NCBI GenBank assembly: GCA_051530055.1 | Contig: CM121342.1 | Coordinates: forward strand, 14,942,001-15,006,000 | Direction: 5' to 3' | Source of the DNA: Neoechinorhynchus agilis | Lineage: Eukaryota > Acanthocephala | DNA length: 64,000 bases | Part shown: positions 19,557 to 29,622 of the stretch, piece by piece | How positions within the stretch are numbered: the stretch's first letter is position 1 | Layout: each line of letters starts with the position of its first letter | The notes under the pieces: model-generated | Seen by the model: the letters and a program-made list of their open reading frames with translations, nothing else | The model's database searches: none | What the model was told of the DNA's origin: nothing | Program-made: the position numbers and the translations under genes

Positions 19557-22152
19557 TTATTCTTCTTTTCGTCTTTTAAGAAGTTCCACAAACAGTTTCG
19601 CCTTTCGTCTTCGTTCTTTTTGCTTCTTTAATCGCTCATCACAGGAAGCTTCAATTTCCAAATCCAGCTCTATGCCGTCATTACTAGGCTGAAAGGGGTT
19701 TGAAAGAGGACTTGCACCATTTTGTAGTTTTCGCTTTGACGGATTTATTGTGAATTTGACTTGACTTTTCTGCATTGCATCCTTCAAATTTTCCTGAATA
19801 TACTATTTGGAGAACGCCTTTTACGTAAAAACCTTACCTCAGCCATTTGTTTCTTCATCACATAATATGGATTGTAAATATTTGTAGGATTCAGAAAATC
19901 GAATCTGCGATCAACCGATTGCATTGAAGCGATTTCTTCAAAGGAAGATCCTTTTCTAGCTACACAGTCAGCCAACTTATCTAATACTTCAAGTACATCC
20001 GGAGGAGGCGGAATAATTTGTCTTGGAATCGGGGAAGTAGGGCAATTTTTCTTTGAGTTTTCATGAATTCGCCTGTTGATTTCTCCAACGCTCTGAACCA
20101 AACGGGAATAGGGAGTTTCTACCGATATCAACTGATCCGTTTGATTCGAAGATGTCGACGGCGGCTGCACCTGTGACCTCGTCAGAATTGGATGTAGATA
20201 TCCTTCGTTATCAGAATCATCTGACTCATCGTTTGGTCCGGTAACACATTCACTTACCTCTTGTCCTTTTGAATTAACTTTCAGATCCTTGGTCGATAAT
20301 ATCCAGCCCTCAGATAGGGCTCGCTTCATGTGTTGGTAGTAAGGAAAGAGAGCATGATCATATTTTAGAAAATCGAATTGTTCATTCTTGGCCTGTTTCG
20401 TCTTCACCAATATCTCCATTTGAGTGCCATGTTCAGTCACATATCGAGCGGTACACTCTATTATAGCAGCTCTGGAAAACGATTAAAGTAATACATAGCG
20501 ATTGGTATACAAAAAATTAAGAGCTGCTTATTAATTACTGTTTTAAGAGAAATAAATGGTTCTAATCCGATGGTTTTGCAGAGATGCCTTAAAGCGTGCT
20601 GTCGTTTTGTTGAGGGTTTAACAATCTTGTAAGGAAGACGAAGGCAATCTATTTCTTCATAAGGTTCCTCAACTACGGGTTTCTCATCTTTCAAATCAGG
20701 TAGTTCCTCAGTCCGATCTGGAAGCGGATCTGAGAAATTAAAGAAGACTTTCCAAAAGGAAATGTACGACAAATACCTCTTGGCATCTCGTCAAAGCCCA
20801 AAGCATTAAGGCTTGTTTGTGCTATGGACCTCTTATTTCCATCGACCTTCCATAAATGGTGACGAATATCAAACCTAAAGCGATTAATGTTTAAGACAAC
20901 ACAATAGGAAAAGTATTGATCAAAGGATCGACTAAAGCTCACTATCCGTCTTTTAATACCTTCAAGGTGAACATCTAGTTTTGTAGAAAAGTTATTAGGT
21001 TGGAAATTGATGACCGAACACTCGTGATAGAATTGTGGTGAATATACTACCGGTTTAAACGTACTTTATTTCTACGAAATATTTCGAGGGGAATTCTTGC
21101 TTCGACGGTCATTGCTTAAGTTTGAAGATTGAATTGTTCATGTTTTTACATGGCGGAAAAATTAATAGAATTCTTTATATCATAGGAAATTGTCATCAGG
21201 GTGAATTTGATTCGAGTTTTGTGATGTGGGACAAACGATGCAAGGATTGTCCAAAAGAATATCGCAACACAAACAGGCGTGCAGGGGGTTTGACGGTTCC
21301 TCAGCGATCTCCAATCATCCGGAGAAGGAAAAACATCGTATGGACTTCGGACGAGCATAAACAATACAGCCTGAGGCTAATTTACGGAGGAGATTTGTAA
21401 TAGAGGCAATAAACATCACAGGGAATGTAACCATGGAGGGTAAAAAAAGCGAATCACACGCTAGTACTTCCAAAAATTCAGGAAAAAACAAAATCAAAAA
21501 GTTAAAACGCCGCAGCTGGCACGTAGGTAATACACACGGCGCTTGGCGAACCCGCGGATCTACGCCTACAGTCCAATTCTGACTTTAGCTTAATTTGTAG
21601 ATATAACTGAAGAGGTAAGCAAAAAGGTTACGAATATTTTGAATAAATGATGAACAGCAACAACAATCCGGAGGAAAAACATCACCAAACTCGAATTAAA
21701 AGAATTCAATGATTCCGATATTTCGGAAGTATAATCCTGTACCTTCATCAAAGTTGCTTGTAACACGAGCTGGCACATTTAAAAACATACAAGTAAAAGA
21801 TTGTGCCTCCGAAATATCGGAATTAATAAATTCTTTTAAATTTTCCGTCATGTGTCGCACATTAAAAAATACTTTTTAACCGACAGAATATTCACGACAG
21901 TGTTGACTTAATCATTTCGAAGAATTTTCTCTCGATGATTGACTCGTGATAGCTTCGTATTTCTGCTGAATGGACTCACCTGTCAATTAGCGTTTGACTT
22001 TGTGTTCCATTAAGACAAAACTGGTGGCTGATCAACAAGAGTTCTCCGTCACTGCATTCCGATCGTTCGAATAACTTGCACTGATATCCGAACACGCAAA
22101 GGTTGTCTTTTTTAGGTTCCATATTTCCAGACTCTTTTGAAGTGTTGAGCAT
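19557..22152 (-). CDS. SFSWAP: SFSWAP homologue (suppressor-of-white-apricot splicing regulator, two SURP modules)
   Basis: Exons: 22152-21980, 20874-20777, 20729-20594, 20465-19838, 19793-19557; together 1272 nt, an exact frame of 423 residues. Exon 1 encodes the DRY-type start (LCVFGYQCKLFERSE), exon 2 the FDIRHHL match, then an acidic stretch, SURP1 (ECTARYVTEHGTQMEILVKT, then FDFLKYDHALFPYY, about residues 139-180), a linker, SURP2 (DKLADCVARKGSSFEEIA, then FDFLNPTNIYNPYY) and a basic C-terminus (KKQKERRRKAKL). No RS domain is seen, so it is shorter than human SFSWAP. The protein regulates alternative splicing, including of its own pre-mRNA in flies. Introns 1, 2 and 4 are GT-AG; intron 3 (20466-20593) is not and has inverted-repeat ends. 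Intron 1 contains PLE debris. An in-frame ATG at 22122 is an alternative start. Confidence 0.88.
20466..20593 (-). other. Nonconventional intron with inverted-repeat ends (SFSWAP intron 3)
   Basis: The conserved text QHA|IIECTARYV (human MHAIIERTASFV) requires removal of 128 nt that begin TTTAAGG and end GAGCTGC, lacking GT and a usable AG. Near its ends GCATCTCTGCAAAACCAT and the reverse complement of the other end, GCAGCTCTGGAAAACGAT, agree at 15 of 18 positions. With this excision the whole CDS is in frame. Confidence 0.75.
21180..21655 (+). mobile_element. PLE 3' fragment in SFSWAP intron 1, with hammerhead-like tail
   Basis: Degenerate text matches the C-terminal region of the 14.3-kb PLE family (CKDCPKEY, then EGN...LVLPKI-like and GEPADLRLQS-like pieces). 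It is followed at 21607-21640 by CTGAAGA, an extra G, stem II GTAAGC/GGTTAC and GAATATTTT. The RT part is missing. Sense orientation is opposite to SFSWAP. Confidence 0.65.
21697..21860. repeat. Inverted dimer of the CCGAAATATCGG module
   Basis: ATTCCGATATTTCGGAAG at the left and CTCCGAAATATCGGAAT at the right face each other about 65 bp apart, with AATTAAAAGAATT and AATTCTTTTAAATT outside. The left copy, read on the minus strand, keeps UUGAUGA, closer to the catalytic consensus than most copies of this family. Confidence 0.65.
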
Positions 22153-22907
22153 TTGAGCAACCTACACGAATCGAGCATTGAGTCTAAGTAAGTGAGCGTA
22201 GCGATCGATAAAAAACCTAATCAGGAACCCTGAAATCATCTTTGAAAAGGATTACAACGCAATTTGCGAGGCTGAGAAGAAAGTATAATCGACAACACGA
22301 GTGCTCGACTTTGAGTGTTCAAGCTACTTTTTTCGCAGCAAATGTGTTTCCGGAAGAATCTATAAGTAAGCGTAGATATACCTTTAAACATATACTTTAT
22401 TTGGTGATAGAGATCGATTGATTAGTTTCCTTTCAAAATATTTATCCCATCTCGTAGGAATTCTTTAGGTTACTTGTAAGTTATTTCAACTGAGTTGAAA
22501 AAAGTAACCTGAAGAAGGTGGATTAAATATTGTGAAAGAAAACTAATCAATTGATCTCTATTTTCTCAATCACCAAAGAATTGTCTAGAAATGGATTTAG
22601 AGGTCCGTGTGTGAAGAGCTCTTTGTTCAAAAATTGACGATTTCGTGCATCTTGACTCCTTAGATTGCGTAGGGTTTGTAAATGTTTCTATTTCGCAACC
22701 CAAAAATCTCAAACTAAAGGCTGAGCATCCTTTGTTTTAAGAAAAATGATATAGTTTCGGAATTCTCTAATGTGAAAACGTAGTTGTTTGAACCGTCATT
22801 TTTAAGCTTTTTTTGGAACATAGGCGAGGGTGAAGCGTATCAGATCGAGGTCTGAGAGGTCAAATATCAGGGGTTTTTGATTTTTTTATAGATTATTTTC
22901 GATTCAA
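22153..22907. promoter_or_regulatory. Divergent intergenic region between SFSWAP and HSPBP1
   Basis: About 750 bp separate the two divergent start codons, so both promoters must lie here. A diverged inverted pair (22370-22460 versus 22500-22570, GATCGATTGATTAG... and ...CTAATCAATTGATC) can form a hairpin. No core promoter motif can be claimed by eye. Confidence 0.4.
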
Positions 22908-24304
22908 ATGTCACCTGCAAATGAAAAAAAAGAAATGGCTCTGCTTCCTGCGAAGGCTACTTCTGACCTTAAAGAAACAGATAAATCGCAAGATTTGAAC
23001 ATTGACGATTTGTTCGCTATGGACCCCATTATTGCAGTGCATAGAGCAATACGAATACTTGGACAAGATACGGCGCAAGTGGTCTCCTTAGAAGACAAAT
23101 TGGAGATTCTCTTGATCTTGAATGAATACCTGGAGGATACGAAGTTGGCACGTGAATTCATTAGATTGGCACGGCATGGTATTGTGTGGAGTTTACTAGA
23201 AGCAAAAATTGCTGAAAAGATAAATTCTAAATGCTAATCTAGAATATAAAAGGCGCTAATTGAATACTCAGGGAAATGTCTTTTTAAAGATTATTTTAAG
23301 ATGAAAAATGAAATGTAGCCTGAATTACACTTTCGGTGAGAATAATCCCGGTCATTACATATTTTATTTATTCGAAATATTTCGCGAGGTATCATCGCCT
23401 CTTCAGTCATTGTTTCGCAAGTGACGCTGAAGTGAAAAACTTGCGAAACAATAACTGAAGAGGCGAGGATACCTCGAGAAATATTTCGAATAAATAAAAT
23501 ATATAATGACCGGGATTATTCTCACCGAAAGTGTAATTTTATTATCCCGGAGGACTTTCTATCGATGGTTAAGCAGTAATAGCCAGAATGTTACAATATT
23601 GATTGGGTTGATTTTCAAACCTCGCAAATAACCATTCTTTTTAAACAATTTTTGCCAAAACCAAGGACCAGGATGAGAAGGTAAAGGTTCTTGCTTGCCT
23701 TCTTATTATTTCCGTATCGCAAAACTGCCCGGAAGGTCAAGAGATGTTCTTGCGATCAAAAGAAAGTCACAAAACTGATTTTATCCATCGTTTATCTCAA
23801 TTGATAAACGACCATCAGACGAGCAACGATGTTAAATCAAAGGCTCTGACAGCTCTCCGATGGCTTCTCGATCATAACGATAACGCGATTTGTGAGTTTA
23901 TGAACAACAGTGACAATGTGAGAACTGTTTGTCGTTCGGTCGATTCCAAAAGTCAAGATTTGCATTCTAAAGCAGCGAGACTTATTTGCGTTTTGGGTTC
24001 AAAATATGCTGAAGCTTTAGTGGAAGCTGGAATGTTACCTTCTTTAGTTAATAACTATGTATCGGAACAATGGCATAGAGATAAACAAGATTTGATAGAG
24101 GCGATTGGCCTTCTCGTTGGAAATGACTTAGTAACAAATCAAGCTGCAGTTGATTATTGCTTAAAGAAAAAGGTTGCTGAGAAGATCCGGGAAACCCAGG
24201 AACGAGTACCTGATAGGGAAGCCGCACAAGAGGAATTGGAATCGGGCAATAAACTAATTGAACTACTTGAACGTAAAAAAGATTGTACTGTCACTAAAGA
24301 ATAG
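22908..24304 (+). CDS. HSPBP1/SIL1-type Hsp70 nucleotide-exchange factor
   Basis: Exon 1 is 22908-23203 and exon 2 is 23656-24304, together 945 nt and 314 residues. The protein is all-helical with armadillo-like repeats: LEILLILNEYLEDTKLAREF, VKVLACLLIISVSQNCPEGQ, VKSKALTALRWLLDHNDNAI, HSKAARLICVLGSKYAEALV and a C-terminal acidic/basic helix, matching HspBP1/Fes1/SIL1 order and length (human HSPBP1 is about 360). No signal peptide is seen, so the cytosolic HSPBP1/Fes1 branch is more likely than ER SIL1. Family members release ADP from Hsp70. The intron has no GT or AG and ends in inverted repeats, and it carries a 216-bp palindrome. Joining at GAAGC|C keeps the frame. Confidence 0.82.
23204..23655 (+). 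other. Nonconventional intron with inverted-repeat ends (HSPBP1)
   Basis: The 5' edge GCAAAAATTGCTGAAAAG and the reverse complement of the 3' edge, GCAAAAATTGTTTAAAAAG, are near-identical. GC is repeated at the junction. Excision of 452 nt gives LLEA-KTKDQDEKVKVLA in frame; without it the frame stops within about 10 codons. Confidence 0.78.
23323..23538. repeat. Near-perfect 100-bp inverted repeat (hammerhead-like inverted dimer)
   Basis: Arms 23323-23422 and 23439-23538 are almost exact reverse complements around a 16-bp spacer. Each arm contains CTGAAGA, an extra G, stem II (consensus GCGAGG/CCTCGC around ATA) and GAAATATTTC. The element sits inside the HSPBP1 intron, separate from the intron-end repeats. 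Confidence 0.85.
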
Positions 24305-24479
24305 TAGAACTGTGAGGTACAAAACGTTGAACGCAATTTTATTAACATGATTTATAAATGCACGATTTTTTGAAACAACACCATATCCTAGAATGAACAA
24401 ATCGCGTTCATGAATAGCTAAATAGTGGCCTTTGTGCAGCGTTGTCGTAAATAAAGAACCCAAAACGAAGTTAATTGCA

Positions 24480-25060
24480 CATTAACCAGTCAATGGTCGC
24501 AAACACTCAGTTTGGGATTCACTCCTGGTAGCGAGAATTCATAACTCTTTAATTTCATATTCTAGTGACTTAGCAAACCGAATTCGATTGAAAGCAGCCT
24601 CGACTAGAGAATCGGGTGCTTGGGTAGGTGCTGTCCCAATCACTTCTGCAAGTACAATGGAGCCATCGGAATGCAACGGTCTCGTCTGTCGGCAATCATG
24701 CGGGAGGTACCCACGGCACGCCGAAGTGAACGCAATTCTTAGTCGTTCCCTGAATACTGTGAATGTGTCCAATATCCTAGAGCCGAGCAATCTATGCCAC
24801 CACGTTCATAGACACGCTGGCAGCGAGCAACATAAAATTCGCCGTTTTTTAACCGGAGGGGGAGCAGATGCCGCCGCAGAGGATCGCAAAGAGAGCAAAT
24901 ACCGGGACCTGGGTCGAAATCACTATTTCTTCCCCTTTGGATTCGGGGCACTCAGGTCGTTTAGTATTGATGCACACGACCTGTTCAATCAATTGTCAAA
25001 GAGACTGAGACGATTTGCTGATCATCCGAGGGCAGAAGCATTCCTCCTGCGAAAATAAAA
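24480..25060 (+). mobile_element. RLE-type element C-terminal fragment, internally deleted
   Basis: STRESGAWVGAVPITSAS, LVCRQSCGRYPRHAEVNAIL, LEPSNLCHH and AAAEDRKESKYRDLGRNHYF are in family order, but the first half of the zinc finger and the RPDG...WDA endonuclease core are deleted. The 5' end (GGTCGCAAACACTCAG) matches the copy starting at 37146. Confidence 0.8.
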
Positions 25061-26400
25061 CTGGCTCTGCACCAGGGGAAAGCTATATGCGCTCATTCGA
25101 CCATTAAACCAGGACTGCAGCATGGTGATCCAGAGTGATAGCGTGAATGATTGTCAACTCTTCTTGTAGTTGTATCGCTAAATAACGTCGTAAATAACTT
25201 GCAAGCATATCTCAGATACACATTGACATTCGCCGAACCAACTCAATTTCGCATGGCAACTTCTATAATGGCCAAATCAAAATTCTATTGTTCATTGAGC
25301 GTCAATTGCTCTGCCCAATTGTGACGACAATTAAAGTACCATTAACGCTGAAGAAAGATTGCTCATCACGTCCTTTGATGCGCGGTTTCTGTTCTGTTAG
25401 AGCATCGCAGATCGCGCCCCTACAATCAGAATCGAACTCAACTACCTTCCAAAACTAAAAAACTACAAGCCAGCTCCTCCACAGTCCGATAAACCGACAT
25501 TACCCATAACCTAAACCGAGACAATCGAACCCTTGCCAATTGGACTCAACTCTCCGAATCTATCCACTCCAATTCCAACAAAAAAATCAGTAAAAACTCT
25601 CCCAACACTCCCCACTTTCTTTGATTACATCCGCCTTTCATCCTTACCCCAATCAATCGATTCCTTGCTAACCAATATTCCTAAACAATCATCGCAGCAG
25701 GCCTACAGCAACCAACAATATCTCTCAGGTATCCCCGAAATCACGGCCTTATTTAATTAAGATCTTTACAAACATTATATTCATCACTTCAACATCGTCT
25801 TTCGACAACACTGCCGAATTCTTCGCTCTGTTTCCTTCCTTGGTCTCCTTCCAGCGCATCTCTAACAAAAACCTTAACGAATCCCGTCATCGTCTACTCA
25901 AAATCACTTTACATCCGCCAAACACCTCATCTTCCTTCGCAACCGCTTCGCACTTGTCAATTCCTCCCTACGATGCGGAATATACCCAGAGCGCTCACTT
26001 CAAGCTTTGATATTCGTCTATGCATAACCTTCTTTTCTCCCGTTCCAATAACTTAATACTCGCTAAAACCTACCCTCAGAACTCAACTCTAAATTTTTAG
26101 ACACCTCCGAAAATTCCTACCGTACGTTGGTTGAACTAAACATTAGCGCGAACTCAATAGCCGCTCAGAAACTTATCCATCAAACGCTTCCAATAGTCAA
26201 CTCTCGCAAATGCCTCCATTCCTTCCACTAACATAAGAAGTCTTCTACCTAAACTAGATCCTCGTTTGCTATTAGCCTCCCCCTCAATCTCAAGTCGCCC
26301 CTCCGATCAACCACTTCTTCCCTTCCCTATCAATCGTGTCTCCTCTGTTCGTATCCTTGGTAGAATGGTGCCAGCAGACAAGCGCTAACCATGTTCCCGC
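25061..26400 (+). mobile_element. LINE family A ORF1-region fragment
   Basis: Cytosine-rich sequence (unlike the AT-rich background) matches 34.2-34.9 kb: CTCCCCACTTTCTTTGATTAC, CAGCAGGCCTACAGCAACCA and TCTCAGGTATCCCCGAAATC. It is frame-broken and corresponds to the segment before the APE endonuclease of this LINE. No intact domain. Confidence 0.6.
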
Positions 26401-26429
26401 GAATGGCCTCAAACAGTCGATCTCGGACA

Positions 26430-27243
26430 GATCTCTCGTCGCGAGCGCTCACAGCTCTCTACTTTCAGGTCCTCGCGATGGGGTCGTCCGAGCTTGATTG
26501 TTGGCAGTTTCGACACGAGAATCGGGGCCGTGGTTGGAGGCTGTTAATCTGACATCTGTGAGAAATCTCCTCACTGATGAGGTAACGAGGATCGCAGTGT
26601 TCTTAAAACTTGGTCTCCCGATATGCACGCCCCATCGCTGTCGATGTGGGTCTTTGGTTGATGCTTTCGGGCGACACGGTCTCGTTTGCCGAAAGTCAGG
26701 AGGAAGGTTCTCACGCCATTCTGAGATCAACAGCGTAATTTCTCGGGCGTTGAGAACGGCGAACTTACCAACATTTTGGAACCCGCCCATCTTTGTCGAC
26801 TAGACGGTCGTCGACCTGATGGAATTTCGGTCTTTCCTTGGCGGGAGGGCGAATGCCCTCTCTGGGACGCCACGCGTGTGGACACCCTCGCAGTAATCAA
26901 CATTCCCTACTCTCTCGAAATCGCTGGAGGTTCAGCCAATGCAGCGGAAGGTATGAAGGTACGAAAATGTAGGGATTTAGAGAAGGTCCACTATTTTGTC
27001 CCCTTCGCGGTAAAGACGTATGGAGTGCTTGGCAGTTGGGCACTCACTCTGCTCCAGGATCTCTCGAAGAAATTGAGAGAAACGACCGGCGACGCACGAG
27101 CAGGTGTATTCCTGCGACAAAATATCTCGCGCGCAGTACAACGAATCAATGCTGCTAGCGTGATAGCGACAGCCGAGGAAGGAGAGAAGCTCCAATTTTG
27201 CGGGCGGTGGTGGTTGCACGTTTTGTACTTTATTATGTTATGA
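26430..27243 (+). mobile_element. RLE-type element C-terminal fragment with zinc finger and endonuclease
   Basis: STRESGPWLEAVNLTSVRN, the finger CRCGSLVDAFGRHGLVC and SRALRTANLPTF lie in one frame (to 26803); after a one-base shift LCRLDGRRPDGISVFPW, CPLWDATRVDTLA (PD...D core intact) and AVQRINAASVIA follow to 27243. The first codon shown is TTG inside the element, not a start. RT is absent. Confidence 0.88.
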
Positions 27244-27344
27244 CTAAAAAAATGTTTCCTTAAAAAAATCTAAAATGGGACAAGAACCTATTAACTTCGC
27301 TGCATTAAGGGTTTATTAAACACTATATCTTAAGCGTCTCCGAT

Positions 27345-27715
27345 TAGTTGGAATGTCATCCAAAGATCTTAAATACTTTTGTATGTTCGCCATCCTACCA
27401 ACGCTCACCTACGCATACCCATTTTTTTGTTGTTTTTCTTCTAATCGATTCCAAAAACTTAATACCTTTTCACAAGAGGTGCGCTATAGCCTCCGAACAC
27501 ATACCCTTAAAAAGACATCTCGCTCTAATCGTTCAAAAGCACTCAAAGCGCCTTCATTCTCTTCCTTCTCGATTTCTACCACACATTTCTCCTTTTACTC
27601 ACACTTACAAGACTCGTTGTCCCAACATTTTCCATCATTCAATTCCTCGTTGAAATCTCTAACCTCCAATCTTTCTTTTTTACTGTTCAATCCTCCAAAT
27701 GCGAATTAATTCGGA
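27345..27715 (+). mobile_element. LINE family A fragment
   Basis: Pyrimidine-rich, Ser/Phe/Pro-rich frames (SHTYKT, SIPRSIPR-like ends) resembling the ORF1 region at 25.5 and 34.3 kb. It carries no diagnostic domain, so assignment is tentative. Confidence 0.4.
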
Positions 27716-28013
27716 GGAAAGAGCGGAAAACAACGATCAACAACTAACGTTTCGGAATTGCAAAGATAGAACAATAAAAACCCATCCAAACTTACAATTT
27801 CCACTAGATATCTAAGGTCCATTGTTCGGTTGCATCTATTTTTCCAAATAAAAAGTGATATTATATATATCATTAAATTTGCAAAATCGAATACTTGAAA
27901 GCGACCAATTTCTAAAACCTAGAGTTTATCAAGGTGCCTTCCTTCGTTCGAACTTTCAAACGAACCTCTTATGGTATTTTTTCAATTGTTGTTATTTAAG
28001 AATTTTCGCGGTT

Positions 28014-28530
28014 GAAACAAATGTTTATTAAGGACTGATATTTCGGAGTTTTAATCCTTCTTCAGGGTCCAACAAAGCACACAATCTATAAAGGTAAGTT
28101 CAGACGTAATGCGGAGGGACTGATTGAGTCCTTGCATACCCGCCGAGAGGATTTGGTTAACTGCTGAATAATGTCTTTCGATTTCGAAGCCTCACACGCA
28201 AACGTCGACAATGATAGAGGGATCAAACACCACTTTTAAGGTTCCATCCAAGGAGATCGAGGAGACAGCAGTCAGGTACCAAGCGAAAGAACCATTGGAA
28301 TTTTCGCTTGCAGGAGCACTGCTCATCTCTCGCAAGGGGCGAAAAATGCTACTGGGCGAGGTGGTCGGGGAGAGGAGACGGATAAGTTGCGACAGGTTGT
28401 CATTGTGCTAAAGGGATGAGTCAAGTTCCTCATTTACCTTGTTCTAACTCTACTTTTGTAGATTATGTGTTTTATTGGACCCTGAAGGAGTAAAAATCCG
28501 AAATATCGGTCCTAAATAAACATTTGTTCT
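28014..28530. repeat. Composite element flanked by about 75-bp inverted hammerhead-like modules
   Basis: Left copy (28014-28090, read minus) and right copy (28452-28529, read plus) share GGACCCTGAAG, a short stem II, CCGAAATATC and GGTCC/AGTCC then TAAATAAACATTTGTT. GGACC and GGTCC can pair as stem I. Between them lie about 360 bp with one 66-codon frame (28211-28411) that I do not recognise. Confidence 0.6.
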
Positions 28531-28729
28531 TCATCGCGGAATTTGCTTAAATAAAATGAAAATTGAAACGACAACATGCAGTTGAGAAATCAGTCGACAA
28601 TCCACCAACTAACCCTTTTGGTATTGCAAAAAACTGAATACAGAACTTATAATAACACGTTTTGTTAAAGCCAAAAGAATAGAACCCATTTACCTTTGGG
28701 TCCTCATGAACACTCGAATTCTGATTTTT

Positions 28730-29445
28730 TTTAATAAATGTGGCAGTTGATCCGGCTGGGCGGGGAAATATCCAATCAGGTCAGGAAGGTTGGTGGTTGA
28801 AAATACAAAAGGTTAGGAGGACCCATGTACCTTTGAGTCATCATCCGTTAATATGGGAATATTCAGTCGAGGAATGCCCGTTCTGGAGGTAATATCTGGT
28901 CGGAGGGTGTCTATTCGGGTGGGAACTATACAGTAAGGGACAGTTCGTTCGGGGAGCGATATGTGAACGAAATTGTGGTGGTAGGTTTGAGAGGCGTTGT
29001 GATTGTTTAATGAAAATAGCATCAAGGCATTCGGTGAGAGGGGGAAAGTAAGTTGTGCAAATTTTAGATGCTCTTTTGTGAAGAATTTCAGGCCGGCGGA
29101 TTAGCGATTTGCAAAGCTTGCAAAATACGGGGTAACCGTAGATGAGGGATGGTAAGATAAAGCAGAAGTAAAATTTGTAGAGGTCGGGGAAGGGATTCCT
29201 AAATTTCGGAGGCGTTTGGGGAGATAAATTTTAAAGGTGTTGTGCTTGAGGGAGAGAGTGATGTGCGAGTCTTATTTCAAATTTGATTGAAATTGGATAC
29301 CAGAATTCTAAGGAAGGTTACTCGTAGGATGTCATTTAGAAGCTCAGGGGATGATGTGGGGTTGCGGGAGAGAGAGGGGTTGTGAGGTTGCGGGAGGACT
29401 CGTGTATTATTTGAGTTGCTACCGGTTAATCTTAAGATAATGAAT
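28730..29445 (-). mobile_element. LINE family A 3' fragment
   Basis: Purine-rich on the plus strand, it matches 35.83-35.95 kb (GATGTCATTTAGAAGCTCAGG, GGGTTGCGGGAGA) and the C-terminal coding part of the minus-strand LINE at 44.6-48.2 kb. No intact RT motif remains. Confidence 0.5.
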
Positions 29446-29622
29446 GGCGAGACCTGTGTAAGAGTCGAGATTCCACACCGAAGTCAGTAATTATATAATG
29501 CTCTGTGAAAGCTTTTAAAAAGAATATTTTTAGCACAATGCGATAAAACCTGTATCCCATTCATAACTACGTAATATTATCATCTTCGTACAACACCAAC
29601 ATTTACTCTTAAGTAGCCCCAT

